From NCBI GenBank assembly GCA_030038075.1, contig JASHPO010000128.1, positions 1-54,858 on the forward strand: DNA of 54,858 nucleotides. Direction: 5' to 3'. The DNA comes from Nitrososphaerales archaeon. Its GTDB lineage: Archaea > Thermoproteota > Nitrososphaeria > Nitrososphaerales > CADDZS01. Under the pieces are notes generated by a model. The model searched no databases. It saw only the letters and a program-made list of their open reading frames with translations, and was not told the origin of the DNA. Numbering within the stretch: position 1 is the first letter of the stretch; each line of letters begins with the position of its first letter. A program made the position numbers and the translations under genes. This document shows positions 25,676 through 33,581 of this stretch, in pieces.

Positions 25676-25753
25676 ATGAAGCACAAACTCGAGGGCATTT
25701 GGAGTCCGATGGTAACCCCGTTGAAGAAGGATGGCAGCCTTGGGTTCTTTTAA
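25676..25753 (+). pseudogene. 5' remnant of a DapA/NAL-family aldolase gene
   Basis: ATG opens a 25-codon frame whose second half, LEGIWSPMVTPLKKDGSL, is the N-terminal strand-loop of the dihydrodipicolinate synthase/N-acetylneuraminate lyase/KDG aldolase family (G-I-P/S-x-VTP-x-DGS). It ends at TAA after GFF, where the family normally continues for another 270 residues. Nothing of the family follows in any frame. It therefore looks like a severed 5' end. Confidence 0.65.
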
Positions 25754-25817
25754 CTTGTAGGGCCCTAGAACTAGAATTTCTCCCTGTTAACTCCCGGGCC
25801 CTGAGCCATAGCTAACT

Positions 25818-26030
25818 CTAGTTACTGTCTTGCGATGAATCGCTCTGGGATTTCTTCGTAATAACCGTAGGCGCGAGGAGTGCACTTTTCGCATATTCCT
25901 CTAAAACTGACCCCACGTTGAACACACCGGGCCTATTTTGGGAGGATAGTGCAATGCGGAGGTTCAGCTCAGGATCAAAGAAGACATTTGTCATCTGAAA
26001 CCTCTTCATGATCTCTTTTAGATCTTTCAT
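25818..26030 (-). CDS. Hypothetical protein (70 aa)
   Basis: The small frame begins MKDLKEIMKRFQ and contains VFFDPELNLRIALSS and a PGVFNVGSVLEEYAKSAL segment, with a Ser-rich end. It has coding-like composition, but I do not recognise a family. It is isolated between remnants and could be a fragment. Confidence 0.35.
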   Translation of the reverse strand: MKDLKEIMKRFQMTNVFFDPELNLRIALSSQNRPGVFNVGSVLEEYAKSALLAPTVITKKSQSDSSQDSN

Positions 26031-26166
26031 CGAAATACTCTTACCAGATTGAAAATAGTAATAACCGGACTTTTGAACTATTCGGGTAAAGGTCTGTTAC
26101 CTTTGCATTGGATGAGGCTTTCCAGTGTTCGCCAAAGTCGTCTTACCGATCGTGGGATGAACTGGC

Positions 26167-26475
26167 TCAGCGTAGTTTTTCTTTCGTGAACTTGCCGAAA
26201 GCCATGAGCACAGCATCCAAACTCTCCAAGATTATCGCCTTGTTATCTCGCTCGACCTCTTCTTTCGAATCTGACCTTTCAATCCTGTTTTGCGGTCTCT
26301 CCAGTAAGCTAGATCGGAGATCATCGAATCTCCTTATCTTTGAATAGGTCTGGGAGTCAAGCAAGCCCTTTTCCTTCAAGAATTGTAGCTTGTACTCGAA
26401 TTTCCGAAGTTTGGCTTGAAGCGCCTTATCTTCCTTCGAGTCGTCGTCTAGAATTCCCGAAGAATCCAAGAACAT
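26167..26475 (-). CDS. Hypothetical charged helical protein (about 102 aa)
   Basis: The product is rich in Glu, Lys, Arg and Leu and predicted mainly helical, with a coiled-coil-like stretch (residues 15-45: LQAKLRKFEYKLQFLKEKGL). No family recognised. In-frame codons upstream of the ATG read coding-like (RAEEQIVENIVNL), but no ATG, GTG or TTG precedes them before a stop, so the true start may be elsewhere or non-canonical. Confidence 0.4.
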   Translation of the reverse strand: MFLDSSGILDDDSKEDKALQAKLRKFEYKLQFLKEKGLLDSQTYSKIRRFDDLRSSLLERPQNRIERSDSKEEVERDNKAIILESLDAVLMAFGKFTKEKLR

Positions 26476-26535
26476 GAGATTGACGATATTTTCAACGATC
26501 TGCTCTTCCGCCCTAATACATAATCAAGTACTGAC

Positions 26536-26726
26536 ATGTTCACATTCCGAGGAGTAAAGGAGGGAAACTACCTGGTTGGGATTTAACGCAGACCTAGGCA
26601 ACAACGGAAGTAAAGGAACCGTAAGGGGAATTTTTGGGAAATCAGATAACTTACTATGTGACAGCCAACATAACCGCGGGTCTTGCAACCACCGAAATCA
26701 GCATAACCAACGTGACATTGGGGTAG
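26536..26726 (+). pseudogene. Possible remnant of a secreted-protein gene
   Basis: A 16-codon frame from ATG 26536 (FTFRGVKEGNYLVGI) and, in another frame, a 27-codon segment ending at TAG 26724 (TYYVTANITAGLATTEISIT) both resemble beta-rich extracellular domains rich in Thr, Tyr and Gly. Stops and frame changes separate them. They could be the tail of a surface protein gene that has decayed. The homology is impressionistic. Confidence 0.25.
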
Positions 26727-26757
26727 CTGTGTACTTCAGTTTAACAAAAATTGTGAA

Positions 26758-27510
26758 TCACATCAGCAACTCATCCAGTGAGTCCCTATTCCTAGAAAGC
26801 TTGAAGTGGTTAATATCTGTCTGAGAAAATTCTTTCATTATCTTTCCATCTCTAACGGAATAAACCCGGTCGCACCCCTCAACAACGAGGGGGTCATGCG
26901 TGACTATGATAAATGTAATTTTTTTATCCCTTCGCAGAGCTCTGATCAATTCTACCAAGTTCTTTGCCGACTTGGAGTCGAGGTCGCCGGTGGGCTCGTC
27001 ACCAAGAATAACCGGTGGATTGTTTGCAAGAGCACGTGCGACGGCGACTCTCTGTTGTTCTCCACCACTCATTTGACTGGGCAAATGATCAAATCTGTGT
27101 TCCATGCCGACGACTCTGAGCAGCTCCCTCGCTCGCTTCTGCCGTTCTTCGACTTGGACATTTGCTAGATTCATTGGAAGTTCGACATTTTCTTCGGCGT
27201 CCAGAGTGGAAATCAGATTGTAGAATTGGAATATGAAGCCTATCTTTTCCAATCTGAAATCGGTTAGTTCTCCATCATTGAGCTCGGAAAGATCTTCTCC
27301 ATCAACAATTATGCTTCCGCTAGATGGCCGCCCCATACCGCCAACAAGATTGAGCAGCGTTGTCTTGCCCGAGCCAGACGGTCCTACGATTCCCAAAATT
27401 TCGCCTTTCTTAACGCCGAAACTAATTCCGTTTAGGGCAGGCACTTTTTTCTTTCCGCGTTTGTACCTTTTCTCGACATCTTTTAACTGAACAAGAAGTT
27501 CGTTAGCCGT
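26758..27510 (-). CDS. ABC transporter ATPase, MacB/LolD type, with apparent ACG start
   Basis: The ATPase has Walker A GPSGSGKT, Q-loop in IFQFYNLIS, signature MSGGEQQRVAVARAL and Walker B ending in GDEPTGDLD. The first in-frame GTG (27444) would delete the conserved first strand, LVQLKDVEKRYKRG. That strand is encoded upstream in the same frame, reaching ACG at 27508-27510, which overlaps the permease stop and follows AGGAGG by 9 bases. From ACG the protein is 250 residues. The same bases with ATG would leave the permease's last Tyr unchanged. Last gene of the surface ABC cluster. Confidence 0.85.
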   Translation of the reverse strand, partial: TANELLVQLKDVEKRYKRGKKKVPALNGISFGVKKGEILGIVGPSGSGKTTLLNLVGGMGRPSSGSIIVDGEDLSELNDGELTDFRLEKIGFIFQFYNLISTLDAEENVELPMNLANVQVEERQKRARELLRVVGMEHRFDHLPSQMSGGEQQRVAVARALANNPPVILGDEPTGDLDSKSAKNLVELIRALRRDKKITFIIVTHDPLVVEGCDRVYSVRDGKIMKEFSQTDINHFKLSRNRDSLDELLM

Positions 27511-28816
27511 AGCGAAGCGCCTCCTCTGGTTTCATCCTAGAAGCTCGCATCGCAGGATAAATGCCCGCGAGAACACTCACGACAACTCCGAGAGCGATAC
27601 TGAGCAGTATATCGGTCGGAATCAGTGCCGTAGACAATCTGCCACCAAGCAAACCGCCGAAAAGTCCGATGGTGCTAATTGAACTCGAAAAGAAGGGCAG
27701 AATGAGGGCTATTATTATTCCGATAATGGCGCCGCTAAGAGCACCAACTGCTCCTATCAACAGAGATTCGCCCATGACGATCCTCATCACTTGCCTCTGA
27801 TGCGCACCGATAGCGCGCAGGGTTCCTATCTCGCGGGTTCTCTCACTGATGGACATTATCATTGTGTTTGTGACTCCGAATCCACCCGCGAGCAAGGCTA
27901 CCATGCCCATCATTATGAAGAAGATCGCGAGGGAAGAAGATAGAGAAGCCTCACTCGCAACACTAGAACCGGTACTGGCAGTAACTCCTGATATCGAGTT
28001 TTGAACCTCCGAAGCGACGGAGTGCACCAAGCTGGGGTTAGAAGCCTTTACATCTATTTCTGAGACCAACCCTTGATTCCCACTAATATTTTGTGCATTT
28101 GAAAGTGGAATGTAGGCTGTCCTGGAGGTGGGGCCGAACGTGGATCCTGCTGAATATACCCCCACCACGGTGTATGGAGTTCCAGCGGGGTTTGTTGAGT
28201 TTAGAGCATTATAACTAAGCGTCACGTTGGAGCCAACTGAAATACCCAGATTCTGAGCAAGAACATTGTTCAATACAACCTCATTGCCGGAAGTCAGCAT
28301 CGAACCGTTGACAATGTCCAAGCCGGTGGTGGCCTCCGTGAATGAAGCTGGAATGATTCCATATAGGAGTACAGTATTGTTATCGACATATCCGGAAGTA
28401 GAGAGCTGTGGAGACACAGCATAGACACCCTTCAAGCCAGCTATCGTTGTAGCGTCCGATTCCGGAATGGTAGTGCTGCTGCCACCAATAAATGCTTCAA
28501 AACTACCGCCTGGAGCACCATTTCCGATGAAGTATTGCCCACCGCCACTTGGAGGTGCACCTCCGCTGGAAATTTGAAAAGCTGTAGCACCTGGAGGAGG
28601 AGTAAATCCGCTCAAACTCGGGGTGGTGCTATTTGTAACTGTAATTTGCGCAGTTACCACAGATCTCAGTAGATTTGTGGTGCTACTCGAAGTTCCGGCC
28701 GCAAGCGAGAGAAGTACAAGTATCATTGTAACTCCCACTATGATTCCAGATATCGATAGAATGGTTCTGGCCTTACGTCTCGTCAGACTTCTGTAAGCCA
28801 TCGTCATGCTAGACAT
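27503..28816 (-). CDS. MacB/FtsX-family ABC permease
   Basis: A 437-residue permease with one N-terminal span (about residues 17-38, ILSISGIIVGVTMILVLLSL), a periplasmic-type MacB core domain of about 230 residues facing outward, and three C-terminal FtsX spans (FFIMMGMVALLAGGFGVTN, then MGESLLIGAVGALSGAIIG and SIALGVVVSVLAGIYPAM). The motif ISERTREIGTLRAIGA is diagnostic. Such systems move substrates from or within the membrane rather than across it. Its stop overlaps the ATPase start. Confidence 0.9.
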   Translation of the reverse strand: MSSMTMAYRSLTRRKARTILSISGIIVGVTMILVLLSLAAGTSSSTTNLLRSVVTAQITVTNSTTPSLSGFTPPPGATAFQISSGGAPPSGGGQYFIGNGAPGGSFEAFIGGSSTTIPESDATTIAGLKGVYAVSPQLSTSGYVDNNTVLLYGIIPASFTEATTGLDIVNGSMLTSGNEVVLNNVLAQNLGISVGSNVTLSYNALNSTNPAGTPYTVVGVYSAGSTFGPTSRTAYIPLSNAQNISGNQGLVSEIDVKASNPSLVHSVASEVQNSISGVTASTGSSVASEASLSSSLAIFFIMMGMVALLAGGFGVTNTMIMSISERTREIGTLRAIGAHQRQVMRIVMGESLLIGAVGALSGAIIGIIIALILPFFSSSISTIGLFGGLLGGRLSTALIPTDILLSIALGVVVSVLAGIYPAMRASRMKPEEALRYG

Positions 28817-28841
28817 TAGGTATTCAATGCTCCAAAAAAGA

Positions 28842-28851
28842 TCTTATATTG
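28842..28851 (-). promoter_or_regulatory. Possible internal TATA-like box in the ABC cluster
   Basis: On the minus strand AATATAAGA lies about 30 bases before the ATG of the permease at 28816, in a 116-base gap that interrupts an otherwise compact cluster. A start about 25 bases downstream would give an almost leaderless transcript for the last permease and ATPase. Confidence 0.4.
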
Positions 28852-28932
28852 ATATTCCATAATCTTTCCAAAATCATAGATGGTGGCGCGCAATTCAAGC
28901 GCTTCCAAGTTTTTAAGGTATTAGCATCCTCG

Positions 28933-30243
28933 CTATATTGCGCGTAACGCGTCAACAGGTGGGAGCTTTGAAGCACGCCACGAAGGAAGCAAACCAGCTA
29001 GCATCCCCACGGCAGTTGCGAGAGCAATTACCGCTATTAAAAGCTCGGGAGTGATCGCCGGAGTAATTGTACCAGCGGATGATGAGGATGAAAGACTACC
29101 GGATTTGGCTGGACCCTGTCCTGAACTTCCCTGGAGCAAAATCACGACTAGGAAGGAGAGACCAGATCCTGCGCCTGCTCCCACCAAGCCACCTATGAAA
29201 CCGGTCAGAGAAGCTTCCGATAGAAACGTCAGCATGATGTTCCTGCCTGTAGCTCCAAGCGCCTTCATTATCCCAATTTCCCTTGTCCGCTCCAGAACGG
29301 TCGTGTACATTGTTGTCATGATGCCGATGAAAGCGACAACCACAGAAATGCCCGCAACGGCTTCCAGAAGTGTACTGGTACTCGAAGAAATAGATGCTAT
29401 CGCAGAAAGGAGAGAGCTCACTGTGCTTGCGTGGATGTTGCTACTTCCAAAGAGGTTCGTGATCTCGGAAGCGACCTGATTCACCTCTTTGGCGCTTGAG
29501 GCTTTAACTAGGACACTTGTGTAGGTGTAGATATGCGTGATGCTCTGCGCAACAGAAAGAGGAACAAATATCGTAGAATCTGGATTTATTTCAACGCCTT
29601 GACCAAACGGATTGTAAATCCCGCTCACGGTGAAAGACCTCGTTACAGGCGAAGCGCTCGAACCATGCGGACCACCGCCAATACTCTGCTGGAACTCCAC
29701 ACCACCGCCGACGACTGAGAACGATGAACTCAGCGCTTGTATCTGTGACACTGTAATTACTTCGTCGACCGTAATGTTCTTCGCGCCAGAAACGTCAGGA
29801 TTTGCGACTGAAGACCCGACGACTGCAGCTGTCTGGTCAGAGGAAGATGGTATCGAACCGAGTTGAAGCGACAACGACGGTAGTACAGATTCTAGTTCGG
29901 TCAGATCCGCGGCTATAATACTCACCCCTTGCTGTGATCCTGCGATGTCAATGTCCCCGCTCAGCTGGTAGTATGGAACCACCGCAGACACACCCTGCAA
30001 ATTCTGTATCTCATTGATGTCTGACTGAGTGAGGTTGATACTGCTAGACACAAAAATCGTCGTCGCGCCTAGCTTTTCGAATTGCGCCTGTGAAGCGTTG
30101 CTGTAACCCTGCGTGGCAGCGACCAGAGCAACAATCGTAGCGGGCCCGATAACTATACCAAGTATGGTGAGCGCTGCCCTGACCTTTCTATCAGCCATCG
30201 CTCCAGCCGCTAAAGAGAAGATATCTCTGATTTTCATAGTCAT
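28933..30243 (-). CDS. MacB/FtsX-family ABC permease (second copy)
   Basis: The 436-residue permease has the same architecture as its neighbour: N-terminal span (AALTILGIVIGPATIVALVA), an outward domain (residues 50-270) and three C-terminal spans with LERTREIGIMKALGATGRNI between them. A Gly/Ser-rich loop near residue 370 is longer than usual. It starts at ATG 12 bases downstream of the surface protein gene, so it should pair with the ATPase at 32.3-33.0 kb. Confidence 0.9.
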   Translation of the reverse strand: MTMKIRDIFSLAAGAMADRKVRAALTILGIVIGPATIVALVAATQGYSNASQAQFEKLGATTIFVSSSINLTQSDINEIQNLQGVSAVVPYYQLSGDIDIAGSQQGVSIIAADLTELESVLPSLSLQLGSIPSSSDQTAAVVGSSVANPDVSGAKNITVDEVITVSQIQALSSSFSVVGGGVEFQQSIGGGPHGSSASPVTRSFTVSGIYNPFGQGVEINPDSTIFVPLSVAQSITHIYTYTSVLVKASSAKEVNQVASEITNLFGSSNIHASTVSSLLSAIASISSSTSTLLEAVAGISVVVAFIGIMTTMYTTVLERTREIGIMKALGATGRNIMLTFLSEASLTGFIGGLVGAGAGSGLSFLVVILLQGSSGQGPAKSGSLSSSSSAGTITPAITPELLIAVIALATAVGMLAGLLPSWRASKLPPVDALRAI

Positions 30244-30255
30244 AACGGGTCGTCC

Positions 30256-32280
30256 TCAGGAAACTCGCCCTGCACTGGGGGAAGCAACTAGATGTCGTCT
30301 TTCCTGCCTTCGCCTGACTGTTGCGACGACCCCCGTGCCAAGAGCCACTAATACCACGATGACAATTATTAGAAACTCGAGCACGGTTAATCCGAAAATT
30401 CCGTTCTGACTTGTTGTGCTAGGAGTTGTTGAGTTTGAAGATAGTATCTGTGAGATAGACTTTAGCTGCGTTGTCTCTGATGAAGAAGAGTTGATTGTCT
30501 GACCCAGACTGTTCTTGAATTGAATGAAGATCGTGATGTTACCTGCGACAATGCCGCCCTCTGCTTGGAGGGGAATGGTTGCGGTGAACGGGACCGGCGA
30601 GTCTGGATCTATTTCACCGACGTAATCTGGAGACCCCGTTGTTGAACCGTTCAGAATTCCCGAGACTGCGGAATAGTACGCGGAGCTCGAACCTTCGTTG
30701 AGAATGCTTCCTGTTACGGTGATTGTATTCGCTGTCTGTGAAAATGCCTCGTTTTGAATCACAAGCTCAACCGGACCAGAAAGATTTACCGCGACGGAAT
30801 AAGTTTGGTCGTGAGTCATTCCATACTGGTCAGTGAAACTGACATTGATTGTCGTAGAATAGACTCCACTTGTCGAGCTTAGTGAAGCAGTAAGGTAGGC
30901 AGTAAACACCTGACTGGCACCCGGAGATATGCTTGTTCCAACCGACGAGAATGTCGAATTTCCTGAAATCACCAGAGGTGAGGCTACGGAAATTGCAAAC
31001 GTCGGTGAGTAAATCGTAGAGTTTCCGAGATTCTTCACAAGAAACGAAACTTCACTAACAGACCCGCTGATCACCGAATTGCTGATGGTTGTTACAGAAA
31101 GCGAAGTGTTCGCTATTGTAGTGGCCGCAACTTGGAAGCCTTCGCTCTGGCCCGTACTGCCTGCTACCCCGTATTGATCAAAGTAGCTGGCTGAAAAAGT
31201 GAGCGTCAGCGGTGAAGATGCCGCAGAGCTGGAAACATAGATGCTAACAGTCGCCGAATCGGAAGAGCCGGGAGCGAGGCTATCTACATTCGGAAAATTC
31301 GAAACCAAGCTGACGCTTTGCGAGGAACCAGACATCGTAGTTATAATGCTGTCAGCAGTTCCACTGCCAGCGTTTGTTAGAGTCACGGTTACGTTGTTCA
31401 CCTGACCCGGGGAAAGAGAGTGAGGCGTTACAGAAAATTCCAAACTGGGCTCACTAAGCGACGAGCCGTAGAAATCAAACGTCTGGGAAGCCGATCTGGA
31501 ATTTCCGGACGGATCTTTGTAGCTGGCGGCTACTGTGAGAGAAATTACAGAGCCGGAAGCGCTCTTTGGTATATAGATTTGCAGCATAAAAGTATCGCTC
31601 GTCCCCGATGCGAGACTCAGGATCTGGGGAACGGAATTGACAATACCCGCTATTTGCGATGATGCAGAAATTGAAATGTTTGAGGCGCTACCGCTACCCG
31701 TGTTTTGGATTGACATTGAGATGTTGTTGACCTCTCCAGAAATCAAGGTGGAGCTGGGCGAGCTGAAATCGATCTGCGGTGTCCCCTGAACAACCAAAGT
31801 TATCGTAGAAGTTTGGTTCAGGACGTACGCATAACCGGCAGCGGTCCAAGAAAGATTCAGCGTTGCAGAGTACGATCCCAGAGCTAGGTTTGAAGCTAGA
31901 TAGATGGAGTTGAAAGTTAATTCGAAGATTGTTCCAGTCGGCATCGTCTGAGTCTCAGTGGAGAAATCAACGCTGGAGCCATTGTAAAGAGTAAAGCCGG
32001 TAGGCAGATCGAGCAATCCCTGAACGCTCTCAGCAGTGTTTGGGAATGTGTATTCGAGGGTGACGGTGAGCGGAACGTTCCTATCTCCTGGACCTGCGGT
32101 CGTGCTGTTTGAAGCGGCCCCCCAGGCGGCGTTGATCACCTGAAAGCCTGTAGTGTTGCTGGAGCTCGCGCTCACGGAGGGAATCAAGACGAGACCTGAC
32201 GCGAGCATGAAACTCATAATCATCAAAGAAAGAATCTTCAATCGCGGTGCCGCGAATATACCGGAGCTCCTTTCGGCCAA
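30256..32280 (-). CDS. Surface protein with CARDB/COG1361-like repeats and C-terminal anchor
   Basis: A 674-residue secreted protein. TTG start, a signal peptide (LSLMIMSFMLASGLVLIPS), then four or five Ig-like repeats of about 100-120 residues, each opening with a segment such as GEVNNISMSIQNTGSGSAS or GQVNNVTVTLTNAGSGTAD. It ends with a Ser/Thr linker, a membrane span (LEFLIIVIVVLVALGTGVVA) and a basic RRRQERR end. No PEFP motif precedes that span, so it is likely a plain membrane anchor. Such proteins accompany MacB-type ABC genes in archaea; a substrate-binding or cell-surface role is inferred. Confidence 0.82.
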   Translation of the reverse strand: MAERSSGIFAAPRLKILSLMIMSFMLASGLVLIPSVSASSSNTTGFQVINAAWGAASNSTTAGPGDRNVPLTVTLEYTFPNTAESVQGLLDLPTGFTLYNGSSVDFSTETQTMPTGTIFELTFNSIYLASNLALGSYSATLNLSWTAAGYAYVLNQTSTITLVVQGTPQIDFSSPSSTLISGEVNNISMSIQNTGSGSASNISISASSQIAGIVNSVPQILSLASGTSDTFMLQIYIPKSASGSVISLTVAASYKDPSGNSRSASQTFDFYGSSLSEPSLEFSVTPHSLSPGQVNNVTVTLTNAGSGTADSIITTMSGSSQSVSLVSNFPNVDSLAPGSSDSATVSIYVSSSAASSPLTLTFSASYFDQYGVAGSTGQSEGFQVAATTIANTSLSVTTISNSVISGSVSEVSFLVKNLGNSTIYSPTFAISVASPLVISGNSTFSSVGTSISPGASQVFTAYLTASLSSTSGVYSTTINVSFTDQYGMTHDQTYSVAVNLSGPVELVIQNEAFSQTANTITVTGSILNEGSSSAYYSAVSGILNGSTTGSPDYVGEIDPDSPVPFTATIPLQAEGGIVAGNITIFIQFKNSLGQTINSSSSETTQLKSISQILSSNSTTPSTTSQNGIFGLTVLEFLIIVIVVLVALGTGVVATVRRRQERRHLVASPSAGRVS

Positions 32281-32286
32281 GTTCAG

Positions 32287-32985
32287 TCAATTCTCCTTTA
32301 TCTCTGCGATCATACCGTCTTTGATCGAAATGATTTTCTTGGCTTTGGCTGCGACCTCCATGTTGTGTGTGATCATGACGATGGTCTTCTTTGCCTCTGA
32401 ATTCAGTCGCTCGAAAATTTCCATCATTAATTCGGAGTTTTTGGTGTCCAAGTTTCCCGTAGGTTCGTCAGCAAGAAGAATTGAAGGATTGTTCGCGAGA
32501 GCTCTCGCAACGGCTACTCTTTGCTGCTCGCCGCCACTCAATTCGCCGGGTTTGTTTTCTCCTTTTGAGCCTATTCCAAAGTCTTCGAGGAGCGCGACCG
32601 CGCGATCTCTCCTATCCTTCCGATTGTATCCGCGAATCGTCATAGGTAAGGCAATATTTTCTGCGGCCGTCATCCGTTGAATCAGATTAAAGGACTGGAA
32701 GACAAACCCAATTTTTTCGTTCCGTAGCCTTGCAAGCTCTTGATTAGTCATATTCGATAGGTCAGAGCCGTCAATCAGTACTTTGCCGGAACTGGGTCTG
32801 TCAAGTGCGCCGATAATGTTAAGCAATGTACTCTTGCCTGAGCCGGATGGCCCAACTATCGCCGCAAATTCGCCGTTAGCTACTGAAAAAGTTGCACCAT
32901 GTAAAGCGATGGTACCGCTTTGCTCGGCGCCATAAATCTTAGTGAGGTTTTCAACATCGAGTGTCTTTTCTGCGCGGTCCGCCAT
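32287..32985 (-). CDS. ABC transporter ATPase, MacB/LolD type
   Basis: About 232 residues from ATG 32985; an ATG at 33003 would add six residues. The inner ATG has a GGTGA ribosome site seven bases upstream and is preferred. Walker A GPSGSGKS, signature LSGGEQQRVAVARAL and Walker B ILLADEPTGNLD are intact. It lies directly upstream of the surface protein and the second permease and presumably forms a MacB-type pair with that permease. Confidence 0.92.
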   Translation of the reverse strand: MADRAEKTLDVENLTKIYGAEQSGTIALHGATFSVANGEFAAIVGPSGSGKSTLLNIIGALDRPSSGKVLIDGSDLSNMTNQELARLRNEKIGFVFQSFNLIQRMTAAENIALPMTIRGYNRKDRRDRAVALLEDFGIGSKGENKPGELSGGEQQRVAVARALANNPSILLADEPTGNLDTKNSELMMEIFERLNSEAKKTIVMITHNMEVAAKAKKIISIKDGMIAEIKEN

Positions 32986-33012
32986 TGTATATTCACCAAG
33001 CATTTAGGCGAC

Positions 33013-33363
33013 CTAAGTTACTGCCTTTGGTTGAAAAGACGTGATCTGTTTGGATAACGATTCAATTGCGGTGAGGAATAAACCAGCCCCGCAAAATGCT
33101 ATTCCGATACCAGTAACCACTACCGCAACTGTACCGGAAGAGCCACTTGAAGGAGCGTTGGTACCGCATTGAACCCCGCCGCTTGACAGGGTTGTGCAAT
33201 CAGCACCACTGGGGGGACTAATGGACGTTGAATTTCCTGAATTTTCCAGGATGGAGGTAGATTTTGGTGTCGAGCTCGAACTTGTTAGAACTGGATCGCT
33301 GACTAGTATCAGACCAAGACCTGCGACAACCAAGATTACGCCGAGAAGCAGTAACTTCTTCAT
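33013..33363 (-). CDS. Small two-helix membrane protein
   Basis: The 116-residue product has an N-terminal span (residues 4-21, LLLLGVILVVAGLGLILV), an extracellular Ser/Thr/Gly-rich loop of about 55 residues with two cysteines near the middle (DCTTLSSGGVQCG) that could form a disulfide, and a second span (VAVVVTGIGIAFCGAGLFLT). It is the first gene of the ABC cluster. Function unknown; an accessory subunit is plausible. Confidence 0.6.
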   Translation of the reverse strand: MKKLLLLGVILVVAGLGLILVSDPVLTSSSSTPKSTSILENSGNSTSISPPSGADCTTLSSGGVQCGTNAPSSGSSGTVAVVVTGIGIAFCGAGLFLTAIESLSKQITSFQPKAVT

Positions 33364-33396
33364 AGACGTGTCCGCAGTTTCTGGTTTTCTTTCTGA

Positions 33397-33408
33397 GTAA
33401 ATTTAATT
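33397..33408 (-). promoter_or_regulatory. TATA-like box for the ABC cluster
   Basis: The minus-strand sequence AATTAAATTTAC lies about 40 bases before the first gene of the cluster. A start about 25 bases downstream leaves a leader of about 13 bases. Confidence 0.45.
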
Positions 33409-33581
33409 CTGGTGTACCAATGGGACGTCCCTTAGGTACCCCAGATTTTTATACGAGGTTAGCCTACGGCGCAAGAGAAAATTAGAGCAGATCAGTTCGA
33501 AAAGAGTTTGTAATGCATTAAAAGTAAGAGAGCTACGATGTCTCTTTGTACACAATACACAAATAGCGCTCTGAGCAAATA

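Noticed and set aside
27444-27444. GTG at 27444 as the start of the ABC ATPase
   Set aside because: It would remove the conserved first beta strand, which is encoded in the same frame upstream behind a good ribosome site.
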